From: Conus ventricosus
Lineage: Eukaryota > Mollusca > Gastropoda > Neogastropoda > Conidae
Direction of reading: 5' to 3'
Assembly (NCBI GenBank): GCA_018398815.1
Contig: CM031601.1
Location: 31,479,881-31,543,880 of the forward strand
Length of the DNA: 64,000 bases
Below are positions 37,980-64,000 of the stretch, in pieces. Positions within the stretch are counted from its first letter, which is position 1. The number at the start of each line of letters is the position of its first letter. The translations under genes and the position numbers were made by a program. A model generated the notes under the pieces. That model was given only the letters and a program-made list of their open reading frames with translations. It did no database searches and was not told the origin of the DNA.

Positions 37980-38950
37980 GTTCTGTTGCGCTGAGTTTTT
38001 TTTTGTTGCTTTTTTTTTTTTTTCATGACAGAACTTTTTTTCGCATGAGGTGACAGGTAAGAACGAGCCATGTGTGGATGGTATAGGGATAATGAAAGTG
38101 AGGAAACCAAGTTCAACATCATGCCCTTAGGACCCTTTGCAATAACAAACGAAACAAAAAAACGTAAGTTCACTCTCTTCCTGAGCCAAAGTTCCTATTA
38201 CCACACTTGTGTTATCAAGAAAATTCTACCTGTGAAAAAAAAAGAATGGAATGAAATTGAAAATTTACCAGATTAAACCATGTTATATCTTTATTAGGAC
38301 TTCCGTTAAGTGGACTCCAGTATGCTACTGTATTTCCTTTCTTTTCCCCTTCCTGTTCTAAACTAAACTGTTTTCATTTACCTTTTTTTTCTTTTCTTTT
38401 TTAAAAAATTGAGCTAGAGTCTGTAATTTGTGAGAACTGTTACATTACTTCATGTGCAAGAACATTGCAAAGGCCAAAATCAGGTCTCCCCCCACTCCCA
38501 TCCCCCAAATTTTAAAACCTTGTTTAGGTAAAGAAACAAAAGTCATTCCACTATGTATGTATATGAAGTAAATGAAGAGACCATCAAGATAAATCTTCAC
38601 AGACTTGGACAATCCATGTGTCACTCCGTGTGTAAGCCAATGGTTCATGTGGCCATCAGCAAAAAGTGGCTGAATGTGAACAGAACAAATGGAAAAGAGT
38701 CATCGTCGGTGATGAAATGACAACTGTTGTTATGCAGAATGGGAGTGTGAAACTGGAGAAAAACCAAAGAAGAATGGCCGATGTTTTCTGTGTGCAGCAT
38801 CCAACCTGGTCCCCATGACAGAAATGACAACTAATGGCACAGAAATACATCTGTTACGATTGAGTTGGTCCTCTAGCGCCTGTGGGTGAAAATATGAAGA
38901 GTGAAAAGTACACCAGGTGCTTGACATCAGCTTTCTGCCTTAGTCTGTCA
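37980..38950. other. No supported gene
   Basis: AT-rich sequence with T and A tracts. A 68-codon + frame at 38070-38276 has no family or splice support. Confidence 0.5.
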
Positions 38951-39054
38951 GCCGGTTCCCAACCTGACGATGGTACCTCCAAGAAGATTATGCCTAAATT
39001 CCCAGGTCAGCTCGGACAGAGGACTGAAAACAACAGAATAGAATCCCGTGTATC

Positions 39055-39281
39055 TCTGGTCCAGGTCAGAGCCCCCTTGAGAACATGGCGAGTCTTCGAG
39101 AATTACATGGGAGAAAACACTGGCCACCTCAGTACTGTTGCTGACCTCCAGAGCGTGCTCACCATCTGCTGGAACTGGCCGTCGGTCACTTAGCTTCACT
39201 CGCTGTCTGTCCCAAGGTTTTGTCAGCTTGTGTTGAGGCATAAAGGACATGTCAACAACTATCATAACATTAACACCAACC
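39055..39281 (-). CDS. Candidate exon or repeat fragment downstream of the UPF0462 gene
   Basis: On the reverse strand CTTCAG precedes an open stretch VGVNVMIVVDMSFMPQH ... RRPVPAD that ends at GATG|GTGAGC near 39155; the frame stays open on to about 38948. It does not join in phase with the last UPF0462 exon and does not resemble the C-terminus of that family. It could be an exon of another gene or a piece of a repeat. Confidence 0.2.
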
Positions 39282-39473
39282 TGAAGGTAGGAAAAATAAG
39301 TTTTCAGGTGCAGGTGTTTATAGATATTGGGGACCCAAAGTGGCAGCAAGCAAGGAAAGATTTTTGTCCACATAATCAAATACAAAATCTCTCAACTAAC
39401 CATCGTTAATTCATTCAAGGATAACCACTCCTGTATTCCTAACAAGCATGAAAGAGTGATGTTAATCAATCAC

Positions 39474-41688
39474 TTACAAGTCTGGATACTCATAGCTTTG
39501 CTTAGTGGGATAGAGGGCCTCGTATGTCCGGCCTTCACCCTCTCCGTGAATGGCATAGGCATTGAAGCGTGTGACTGACGGAGGTAAGTAGGAGGCAGGC
39601 ACCAAAGCACTCCCGTGCCAATGTCCCCTGTCACCTCACACCTGTAGTCCAGAGGAAGCTGTTCCTGTAGTGAACACAATGAACACATGGCAAACTTTGC
39701 TTCTGTACTTTTCTCTCTGGTCAATTTAAGAGCAAAACCCAGACACTTTGTGCTTTGAACAAATGCATGACTGATGCCACGCTTAAAATCTCAGTATCCT
39801 CACTTGTATGCATAGCTGCTGGAAGGAGAAGGAAGAAAGGGAAATGGAATGAAAGAGGTGAAAGGAAGAGATGAAGAATAATAAACAGCACAGAAAAAGA
39901 CCTGATCCATAACAGTTAGCACATCCACAAAACTACATCACAGCCTTTTACACCTAGCAGCACCCCTACCATCTGCCATCCCTTACAAACTGTAGACATT
40001 CATGACTGCCATATCTCATGTGCTCTCACACCCATTTTCACTCTTACATGGCACATCATCATTTCAGTATGTGGTTACGCTCAATTGTAGAGTGGAGCTG
40101 ATTGTTGTGAGTTCAAACCTGGAGTTGGAATTTCACTGCATGAAAACCCTGCCTGTCTTCACAGCACGGGATGGGTATCTAGCTTACTTCATGGAAACCC
40201 GTCTGTCTTCCCAACACAGGGTGGGTATCTATCTAGCTCACTTCATGGAAACCCTGTCTGTCTTCCCAACACAGGGTGGGTATCTAGCTCACTTCATGGA
40301 AACCCTGTCTGTCTTCCCAACACAGGATGGGTATCTAGCTCACTTCATGGAAACCCTGTCTGTCTTCCCAACACAGGGTGGGTATCTAGCTCACTTCATG
40401 GAAACCCTGTCTGTCTTCCCAACACAGGATGGGTATCTAGCTCACTTCATGGAAACCCTGTCTGTCTTCCCAACACAGGGTGGGTATCTAGCTCACTTCA
40501 TGGAAACCCTGTCTGTCTTCCCAACACAGGGTGGGTATCTAGCTCACTTCGTGGAAACCCTGTCTGTCTTCCCAACAGGGTGGGTATCTAGCTCACTTCA
40601 GGGAAGATTAAGGGGCTTGGGGGGGGGGGGGGGGGGGGTGGAAGGAATGAGTTCGGCTCTGCCTTCAATGATGTTATGAACCTTTAACAGTTCACTATGG
40701 CCATAAGGTTATGGGACGTGAATGTTAAACCTAGTTCTGGTTGTGTGAAGTGCTGTGTGCTCTTTTCGAGACTAGAAAGTATGTAGTGGGAAATGCTTAC
40801 CTGGACAATGTTTCTTCTCCCATTCAACAAGAGCACAAGGTGCTGACCATGTCTGCAACCAAACAGAACACATCATTCTCTCATGAGATGACAACACTCG
40901 GCATGTGAACACACTTTGCCTGCCTGCTTTTATATGTGTACATTCAAGTTCTGTGCTCACACATAACAAACACTCCCATGCACACAAACAGTACACACTT
41001 ATGTACATAAAAACAACACACACACAGACAAGCAAATGCATGCATGTAAACACACATGCACATATACACATACACTAAATGACACACACAAACAGTACTT
41101 TTGTACATGACTTAAACCTCCATCTAGTTGTATACTCACGGGCATAGTTCCACTTCAAGGTACTGTTCTTTATCATTCAAGAAGAATACCTCAACCACTG
41201 AAAAAAAGTAGATGAAGCAAAATGTGAGCGCACTCAAATGCACATGCATGTACACATGCACGGACGTGTTCACACACACACACACATGTGCACACACACA
41301 CAAACACACACATCTTCACTGTCCATACAATGAGTTATTTCAAATACTTTTTGCACCTGCAGTCACCTCACTTTGCACTAAATGCTGAATAGATGTGAAT
41401 GTGAGGGTTTGAAGATGTGGAAATATTAACACATTACAAATGTGAACCATGGCTACAGTTGTGGATGTGTGCACATGTCCTAGACAGATGAGCCTGACTG
41501 CATGCATTAATATGGACACATATCATGAGTGTCAGGTAGAGGTGGATGATGGGAGATATAAATCTCAGGAGCCCAATGTTATAGATACAAGTGTCCAGTG
41601 GGCGTGAATATATGTGTACCTGTACTGTGTTCATGAGTTTTGAATGAAAGTATATTTATATGGATGACTATTTTTGAGTGTTGGATAG

Positions 41689-41754
<66 letters not shown>

Positions 41755-44700
41755 ATGTGTGCATGTGTGTGTGTGTGTGTGTGTATGTGTGTGCCCCTTT
41801 TTTACGGTTTATTTTAGCGTACAGCTGATTTTATTAAATTGACTGGATATAAAATGGAGTGTATGTTGGGTAGAGTTATTGATTAGTTTTATGTGAAAAA
41901 TAAGCCTTACTTTATTTATATTCTTTTTGAATTTGTGGGGCATGTGCAGGTGTGAGTGCATTTGCACATTTTACATTATTCAATGTTGTGTACTCATATG
42001 CCATGTGTTTATGTGTTCCCACCACAACACAAAGTTCTTATGAAAGAAAATAAAGTGTCTTGATTGATTGATTGATTGAGCTGTGAATGATTAGTTACAG
42101 ATACGCCTTGGCTTAAGGCTGTGTCAGACCAATTGACATAGGCCAGAACACCAAGGCTACATCAAAATGTTGTTATGCTCTGCATAGTTATGTGGGGATT
42201 GTCTTCAGTCGTGACTAGCTCTTAACATAACATTATCAGTCTCCCAAATCCCCCGAAGTCGGAGTGTGGCTGCCCATGTGGCGGGGTAATCAAAAACGGT
42301 CACACACGTAATGTTCTCATCCCCAGCTGATGCATTTGTGTCCCCAGCTGATGCATTTGTGCCGTAGTGTTCAAATGCTTCGGCTGTTTCGGATGATCCC
42401 TGGAGTCTTTTAGCCAGGGTACGACAACAACAACAACATTAGTTACAGATGAATCTGTCATAATCCAGCAGATGTTGAATCTTCATGAAGGTGTGTCTAT
42501 GTCCATGGGCATTGTATAACTGTGAACATTATGAGTGGCCTTTAGATGTGTGTTGGATAGGCACAAATGTTGACTAACTTTTCTGCTATGGACATGTTGA
42601 ACAGGTGGGAACGTTAGTGTATTGTAGTTGTGAATGTGTTGAACAGGTGGGAACGTGAGTGCACTGTAAGTTGTGAATGTGTTAGATAGGTGGGAATGTG
42701 AGTGCACTGTAGTCTGAATGTAGTGGACAGGTAAGAACGTGAGTGTATTGTAGTTGTGAATGTGTTAGATAGGTGGGAATGTGAGTGCACTGTAGTCTGA
42801 ATGTAGTGGACAGGTAAGAACGTGAGTGTATTGTAGTTGTGAATGTGTTAGATAGGTGGGAACGTGAGTTTACTCTAAGTTGTGAATATGTTAGACAGGT
42901 GGGAATGTGAGTGCACTGTAGTCTGAATGTAGTGAACAGGTAAGAACGTGAGTGTATTGTAGTTGTGAATGTGTTAGATAGGTGGGAATGTGAGTGCACT
43001 GTAGTCTGAATGTAGTGGACAGGTAAGAACGTGAGTGTATTGTAGTTGTGAATGTGTTAGATAGGTGGGAACGTGAGTTTACTCAAAGTTGTGAATGTGT
43101 TAGACAGGTGGGAATGTGAGTGCACTGTAGTCTGAATGTAGTGGACAGGTAAGAACGTGAGTGTATTGTAGTTGTGAATGTGTTAGATAGGTGGGAATGT
43201 GAGTGCACTGTAGTCTGAATGTAGTGGACAGGTAAGAACGTGAGTGTATTGTAGTTGTGAATGTGTTAGATAGGTGGGAACGTGAGTTTACTCAAAGTTG
43301 TGAATGTGTTAGACAGGTGGGAATGTGAGTGCACTGTAGTCTGAATTAGTGGACAGGTAAGAACGTGAGTGTATTGTAGTTGTGAATGTGTTAGATAGGT
43401 GGGAACGTGAGTTTACTCTAAGTTGTGAATGTGTTAGACAGGTGGGGATGTGAGTGCACTGTTGTTTGAATGTACTAGGCAGGTGGAAACGTGAGTGCAC
43501 TATAGATGTGAATGTACTGGACAGGTGGGAATGTGAGTGCACTATAGATGTGAATGTATTGGACAGGTGGGAATGTGAGTGCACTATAGATGTGAATGTA
43601 CTGGACAGGTGGAAACGTGACTGCACTAAAGATGTGAATGTATTTGATAGGTGGGAACGTGAGTGCACTATAGATGTGAATGTGTTGGGCAAGTGGGAAT
43701 GTGAATGCACTGTAGTTGTGAATGTACTGGACAGGTGGGGGAATGTGAGTGCACTATAGATATGAATGTCTTGGACAGGTGGGAATGTGAGTTAAGGTAC
43801 TGGATATTTCAGAAATTTTGGTGTGGATTGGTGTGAATGCACATGGGTGGAAAGGAGGAACTGACAGATTGATAAGAACAGGATGGGTGTAATTCAGTTG
43901 ATATGGATTCATGTGTGTTGTTGTGTCAAACTTTAACAAGGGGATCAGCTGGCCCAGGCATCCATGAACATACACCAACCAGCTGTTGCTGATCCCTGAA
44001 GTTTAACTGGAACAGCAGCAATATTACATGGCCTTCATTTTCTTCTCTTTCTTCTTTAACTGTTTGTAAGTGAGAGAATGCTGTCTGTCAGCCTGTCTGT
44101 CTGCCTGTCTGTCTGCCTGCCTATCAATCCTGTCTGTCTGTCTGTCTCTCTCAGTACTGTTACATAATCTTCACTTTTCTTATCTTTATTCTTCAACTCT
44201 GTTTGCATGAGAGTGTGTCTATCTATATGTCTGTCTCTGTCCCATGTGTTTGTCTGTCCGTCTGTCTCTCTGTGATACACCCCCTTGCCCATCCCCTCCC
44301 CATTCCTTTACCACCCCCCAAGATTCTTGAATACTGTACCAACTTACCTTCAAAATCCCACAGCTGGGGGCAAGACTGGCCAGAAGGCACAGAAGGCGAC
44401 AGCGGTGAGTTGAAGAACGGTGCTTTCACATCCACACGACATCCCTGTGGATCCCCTGACAGTCGGATCTGCACTGGTTCATGGTTCACAGGTTTATCAT
44501 CCCATGTTCTCTGTATGGAAAACTCCCTGCAAATGTGCAAGCCAGCTTGTTATCTTACTTGCATAGAAAGCTTCTGATACTGTGCAAGCTAACATGTTAT
44601 AGTACATGTGTGACCAGCTCTCTGAACACATGACAGCCAATATGTTTTCCAGAACACATGAAAAATAATTGATTTCACCTGCATGGAAAACACTGTGAAA

Positions 44701-46888
44701 ATGAAGCCCAGTATGCTATTTCACTTTTTGAAAAAAAGTGTCTGACCTAGACAGGCAGATCTGTTAAATTAGTTACCTGGACAGTTCCCTGAAAAAGTGA
44801 AAGCAACCATGTTACTTTACATATATGGCAAACTCCCTGAAAAAGTGAAAGCAACTATGTTACTTTACATATAGGACAAACTCCTTCAAGTTATCAAAGC
44901 CAAAACATTAGTTTACTTGCATGGAAAAAGTGAAGTTCAGTACCCTCTTTTGGTGTATGCGCATAATGAACAAAGAAGGATTACATCCTTCTCTCAGGAC
45001 TCAGGAATACACAGTCTGGCCAGGGATCAATTAGTATATAAGAGTGTTCCATCATTTAGTTCAACAGTAAACCTACATCCATTCAACAACACCACATGCT
45101 ATCGTCCATGAAGCCACAGCAGACCATCCTTGGAAATGTATCTTAGATGTGAATACCACTGGGCCTGTGTTCTTCAGAACCAACACAGGAGGCTGCTCTC
45201 TCTGGATTGGCTGGTGATGGGATTTCTTCCCAGCTATGTTGGAACCATGAGGCGTCTGCTTCTTTTGGTGTCCCTAAAGATGTGGTGATCTCATAAGACT
45301 GATCACCAAGAAGTGGATGACCATACCTGAGTACCTGAGGTTTCACACACACTCTGTTGGCAATGTATTTTGTTTTTCGCCTACTGGACTTGGTCAGAGT
45401 GCATCAGAAGGAACACATGTCTTCTGGTTCCAAGATGGTTGGGAGGAAATCCCTCCAACAGCCAACCCAGAGAGAGCAGTCCCCTATTTTAAGGCATCAT
45501 GGAAGCAGAGCACCCTGAGGCTGCAGCATCAGAGGGAAATCCAATACCCACCACTAGTCACATGATCAAGGACCACTGAGGCCAGCTCTTTGCCAATATA
45601 CACAAATAAAAAAGGTAGAAGTGTTAAAATAGTTTAAAAAAAAAAAAAAGAGAAACTCTCAATCTTCACAATGATCAGTTCTGCCTGAACACACAGAATC
45701 ATCAATATACTCAAAATTACCTTTCCTTTTATAGATGTCCATTTAGTTGAGGAAATGAAAACGCTTACAGACTTGATTGGTTTCCTCATTTGGCATATCT
45801 AGTTCATGAACTTGATGAAGAAATATCAAAACATTCTGTTGTGGTTAAAGTATAAATGGTCTGGCAATGTATCATTTAGTATACAAGCATAATTCACATA
45901 AAAAAAACCAACAAACACCCAAAGCATTTTACAGAAGCGCTTTCGGTTTTTGCAAACCTTCTTCAGCTGACCATGGAATTCGGCATCAAAACTAGTTGAC
46001 GTAATGTGTGTTTTTTTTACATCATTAATCCCACCCCCCACCCCCCTCATTACTGTATGATAAATTGTGATGCCTGGGTGAAGTCTTGGTTCAGCGAAGG
46101 GCAAAGTTCCCAGGGCAGATTGTTCTCGTGAAACCAACTAATCCCACACATTGAGACCAAAAGGGTAGTTGGTCTTCAGCTTGTGTCTCCACATCCTCTC
46201 TCTGTCTTTTCTTTTCTGTACATCTGGGGTCTTTATGAGTTCGATCACACAACATTTCAAATCTGACAGCTGGTGTCCAGGTCCACAGAAATGGCGTGCC
46301 ACGAGTGTATCTTGCTTTCTGATGATGTATACAAGCATGTTCATTCTCTACCACACAGTAAACCCCACTCTTATTCAAAAGTTTCACAGCAAAACTTCCT
46401 AAAAATGTGGAAGCCAGTCTGTTACTTTTCTTGCATGGAAGCCACTATTACATATTGAAGTGGATTAAGACATGAATAAAAACCAAAGTAAACACAGTTA
46501 GGAAAGATAAAAGCTTGTCATAAGGACACAAAAGACACACAGGAAGAGAGGACTGAGGGAGAAGAAGGGAAGGTGGGGGTGAGGGGGGGGGGGGGGGGGG
46601 GGGCAGGGGAAGGGAGGATCAAAAAGCTGAACTGAGAGAAAGAAAAAAAACATGGTGTGTGATCAAATAGGATCTAGTATGTATGGTATCAATGAGTTAA
46701 AAACAACAAACTAAAAGTGAAGAGAGAGAGAGAGGGGGAGGGGGAGACCAATACATGTGTATCTTCTACCACTTTCCTTCCTCCTCTTCTTCCCCCCCCC
46801 CCCCCCCCCCCTCCCCTCTTCTCTTAAAGTTCAACTTGTCCATACACAGATGTACACTGATGAGTCATAAACAACAAATGGATTAAAC

Positions 46889-46925
<37 letters not shown>

Positions 46926-47135
46926 CAGAGAGACAGACAGACTGACAGACAGAGACAGGATGCACAACTTCTACAACTATCAACCCACCACTCCCCGTCC
47001 TCTTCTCTTCTCTGCCCTCTCTTCACGAACTTCGCTCTCCCTACACTGATATCCAGCTGTCATCCCCTCCCCTCTCCTTCTCTTCACGCACATACACACA
47101 TTGAAACCCACTGACACACACAGGCGCGCGCGCAT

Positions 47136-47170
<35 letters not shown>

Positions 47171-47600
47171 CTCGACGCAATATCACGAGCTTACGTTCTT
47201 ATGATTTCAAACGAATCTTGTTTAGATCTAATATATCGTAAAATCTCTGGATGCTGGTGGCGTAATTATCGGATACTCGTATGCCTCTCATTTCATGGTG
47301 CTGTTACTTTCAGTCAGTGCCTGGGACACGCCCATTTCCACTCTGAACTGCCATGTCAACTTTCCATCCCCCATGTTTTTGGCAGATGTCGATACCTTGC
47401 TGAGCGACATACTACAAAATACATTTATTACGAATCAGCCGAATGAAATAGAACGACACTTACTGAAATATTAAGATGAGAAGTCTTACATCTACTTACA
47501 TGTTCGTAAAAAGCCTTACTGATGTGAACGGTCTTTCTTCTGCGACAGATGACACATCGTCTGCTAAATGGTCACATGACCACAGACTGACCTCCCCTTT
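39474..47600 (-). CDS. C4orf33: UPF0462 protein (C4orf33 homologue)
   Basis: Reverse-strand exons: exon 1 about 47600-47500 (5' UTR plus AT), exon 2 44526-44348, exon 3 41197-41140, exon 4 40852-40801, exon 5 39664-39478 or to the TAA at 39476-39474. All junctions are GT-AG and phases join. Exon 1 ends CGAACAT|GTAAGT and exon 2 begins CAG|GGAG, so the ATG is split AT|G and the protein starts [19 protein letters not shown]. Later blocks: [17 protein letters not shown] + [37 protein letters not shown], and in exon 5 [16 protein letters not shown] and YEALYP, all matching the family of unknown function (human protein about 199 residues). Exon 5 contains a one-base frame change near 39605-39616. 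The family C-terminus after PDF/PDL was not found; exon 5 may splice on at TT|GTAAGT or end at the overlapping TAA. Introns are full of minisatellites. Confidence 0.85.
40140..40610 (+). repeat. 51-bp minisatellite in UPF0462 intron 4
   Basis: About nine units of ATGGAAACCCTGTCTGTC, TTCCCAACACAGGGTGGG, TATCTAGCTCACTTC; periods between copies at 40271, 40322 and 40373 are exactly 51. In frame it encodes [17 protein letters not shown], antisense to the host gene. A GGGTGGG/GGATGGG variant alternates between units. A G tract follows at about 40620-40638. Confidence 0.93.
41695..41790. repeat. (GT)n microsatellite in UPF0462 intron 2
   Basis: About 45 GT units with GCAT interruptions. Shorter CA tracts are at 41000-41090 and 41270-41310. 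Confidence 0.92.
42100..42440. repeat. Probable interspersed element with CAA tail
   Basis: Segment with GAAGTCGGAGTGTGGCTGCC and GGCGGGGTAATCAAAAACGG, a 19-base tandem GTCCCCAGCTGATGCATTT and a final ACAACAACAACAACA. The composition differs from the flanks and it ends in a LINE/SINE-type tail. I cannot name the family with certainty. Confidence 0.4.
42590..43800 (+). repeat. Higher-order minisatellite in UPF0462 intron 2
   Basis: Units of 41-42 bases. Type A (GTGAATGTGTTAGATAGGTG, then GGAATGTGAGTGCACT) alternates with type B (CTGAATGTAGTGGACAGGTA, then AGAACGTGAGTGTATT), giving an 83-base dimer; a third variant with GTTTACTC appears every few dimers. From about 43450 the pattern changes to uniform monomers with GGACAGGTGGGAATGTGAG. 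Confidence 0.93.
44770..44895. repeat. 47-bp tandem duplication in UPF0462 intron 1
   Basis: CCCTGAAAAAGTGAAAGCAA occurs at 44788 and 44835 with matching flanks. Similar weaker copies with GTGCAAGC and TGTTAC spread over 44530-44930. Confidence 0.7.
45175..45500. repeat. Imperfect inverted repeat
   Basis: Left arm about 45180-45270 reversed and right arm about 45410-45490 share GGTTCCAA, GGGAGGAAATCCC and AACCCAGAGAGAGCAG. The same peptide-like stretch WEEIPxxANPERA is therefore read on both strands. Spacer about 140 bases. Confidence 0.75.
46130..46390 (-). mobile_element. Penelope-like element fragment, GIY-YIG endonuclease end
   Basis: The reverse frame ending at 46138 reads [48 protein letters not shown], the C-terminal part of the GIY-YIG endonuclease of Penelope-like retroelements. 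After its stop the reverse strand has GCTGAAGAAGG...CCGAAAGC (45940-45975), like the 3' ends of that group. The N-terminal GIY part and RT are missing. Confidence 0.75.
46555..46960. repeat. G tract, poly-C and GA-rich low complexity
   Basis: G run near 46584-46602, C run near 46794-46811, GA and GACA repeats at 46720-46740 and 46890-46945, followed by (CA)n at 47137-47168. No gene in 46460-47490 apart from this. Confidence 0.9.
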
Positions 47601-47616
47601 GTCCCCAAACAGCACG

Positions 47617-62778
<15,162 letters not shown>

Positions 62779-62893
62779 GTAAGTCGGTGTCATCTGGATA
62801 TATTAGGGGGGGGAGGAAAAGGGATGGGGGGGGGGGGGGGTACATTTGTGTTGGAATTTCAAGTAATGGTGCATAGGGTGAACAAAACAGATG

Positions 62894-62986
62894 CAGAGAA
62901 CAGTAAAAGGCCGACTCTGGGCCACTTGCTCCTCCACCAAGTTTTTGGGCGAAAGTGGCCTAAAAGCCGCCTATTCCTGTTCTCTG
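62894..62986. repeat. Inverted repeat/hairpin beside the Polinton ATPase
   Basis: CAGAGAACAG at the left and CTGTTCTCTG at the right edge, with GGCC and GGCCACTT pairing inside; arms about 34 bases around a 24-base loop. It lies 25 bases beyond the 3' end of the reverse-strand ATPase frame. Confidence 0.7.
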
Positions 62987-63010
62987 ACAAGTAACCAAAA
63001 AATAACGACC

Positions 63011-63620
63011 CTACAAACAAACATACTGTGCAGGGTTATCCGTTTTTAATACTAATTTACTAAACTTTTCAGATTTCAGTTTTTGCTTAATCCTGTGTTT
63101 TTCCTGATCGTTTTCAATAACATCATTTTCACGCAAACATTCTTCAAATGAGTCTCTGTCTTTCATGTGAAATAACACTACAGTCTTTAACTGTTCTCTA
63201 AAGTCTTTTAAAACTGAGTTATATTTCTGACATAAAATCCACACTTATCCGAGCATGTCTTCCGCTGAAAGCTAGTTTTGACAAAGTGTTTCTCTTTTTA
63301 ACTATGTCTCTTTCTGCCGAACAGTCATCTATAATAAATAGTGTTTGCGTTCCTTCAAACAGTCTATAAAACTGTTCTAAACACTCACTCAGTTTATTGC
63401 TGGGATCAACTAAATATATGTCATCATCTGTCCATATAAACCTTCTATCATGATTATGCTTTGTTCCATTTAAGTGTTGGACAGAAAACCACAATATGAT
63501 TAAAATTATAACGATAAATGTTTGTAACAGGTCAAGGATAAATATTGTTTTTCCACAACCCGTTTGTCCACAAATTAATGAACAATGAGGGGTTTTTGTC
63601 ATAAAGTTTAACTGCTCCAT
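63011..63620 (-). pseudogene. Polinton/Maverick packaging ATPase (FtsK/HerA-like), frameshifted
   Basis: Reverse-strand frame 63620-63219 begins MEQLNFMTKTPHCSLICG with Walker A GQTGCGKT at residues 18-25 and Walker B LFIIDD about 70 residues later, then GRHARISV. The frame 63244-63011 carries on with QKYNSVLKDFREQLK and KDRDSFEECLRENDVI, both known from A32-like ATPases of Polintons/adintoviruses. They are offset by one base near 63240, so this copy is broken there. Family role: pumping DNA into capsids. It is an endogenous copy, AT-rich compared with neighbours. Confidence 0.85.
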
Positions 63621-63639
63621 AGTTTTATAACAGAACTTA

Positions 63640-64000
63640 ATCTAATCCAGTTATTGTTTTTATCATGCTCTCTGTTAAAACTTGTTCAGTATAATAAAAT
63701 CCTATAAGGCCTAGTGTGTAAGTTAATCCAATTCAGTGCTGTAAGATTGTTTCTATTTAGGACTAATATTGATTTTGTTGCTTGTTGTTATGACCTTAAT
63801 ATCCTCACCATTGTGAAGAATGACAACAGTAACTTTAAGACTGTCAACGCCTAAGTTTTGCCAGCTAATTAGAATTCCTTTAAAAAGGACGTCACTAACG
63901 CCCACAACCCATCCTTCTCCTTATCTTTTAAGACAGAAATTTCAAATATCATTGTGAACGCATCTCCTAATTTCATTTGCGGAATGAACTGTAATTTTGT
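63640..64000 (-). pseudogene. Further Polinton-like coding remnant at the window edge
   Basis: On the reverse strand, short open stretches such as FIPQMKLGDAFTMIFEISVL and GILISWQNLGVDSL alternate with stops. Position beside the ATPase suggests a capsid-type gene of the same element; the assignment is inference. It continues beyond the window. Confidence 0.35.

Noticed and set aside
40072..40135. tRNA-like head (GAGTTCAAACC) before the 51-bp array
   Set aside because: Box A is not convincing and there is no match to the SINE body.

Overview
This is animal nuclear DNA: genes are split by GT-AG introns, repeats of many kinds fill the introns, and there are no bacterial operons or rRNA/tRNA genes. 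Gene similarities and repeat types (P-element-like THAP transposase, Penelope, Polinton/Maverick, tRNA-derived SINEs, very dense CA/GT and minisatellite DNA) suggest a spiralian invertebrate, most likely a marine mollusc such as a gastropod. That placement is inference, not proof. A run of 100 N at 4324-4423 is a scaffold gap, and several real coding exons carry single-base frameshifts, so part of the damage may be consensus error.

Layout. 1-3470 is a C/T-rich minisatellite, followed by poly-C, (GT)n and trinucleotide repeats up to the gap. 4780-6620 holds a THAP-domain P-element-type transposase gene, truncated and frameshifted. 7410-12342 is one LTR retrotransposon with matching ends, a 4-bp target duplication, a tRNA-Leu-type primer site and a polypurine tract, but no recognisable reverse transcriptase. 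12997-13527 is a 5'-truncated LINE with a 12-bp target duplication. 15008-23571 (+) is the best gene of the window: a complete five-exon phosphopantetheinyl transferase (AASDHPPT). 26095-32094 (+) holds exons of an unidentified gene whose intron contains a decayed LINE with RNase H. 32455-33743 is a DNA-transposon-like element with 12-bp inverted ends. 34480-37660 is a large 51-bp minisatellite joined to the 3' tail of a SINE. 39474 to about 47600 (-) is a UPF0462/C4orf33 homologue whose start codon is split between exons 1 and 2. From about 47540 rightward a divergent (+) gene of unknown identity is suggested by candidate exons between 53.7 and 62.8 kb. 63011-64000 (-) is the broken packaging ATPase of a Polinton/Maverick element that runs off the window.

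The host genes have no evident common pathway. AASDHPPT activates carrier proteins by attaching 4'-phosphopantetheine; the UPF0462 family has no known function. The most unusual signal is that five unrelated minisatellites in this window share exactly a 51-bp (17-codon) unit: one overlaps the AASDHPPT stop codon and one grew out of a SINE tail.
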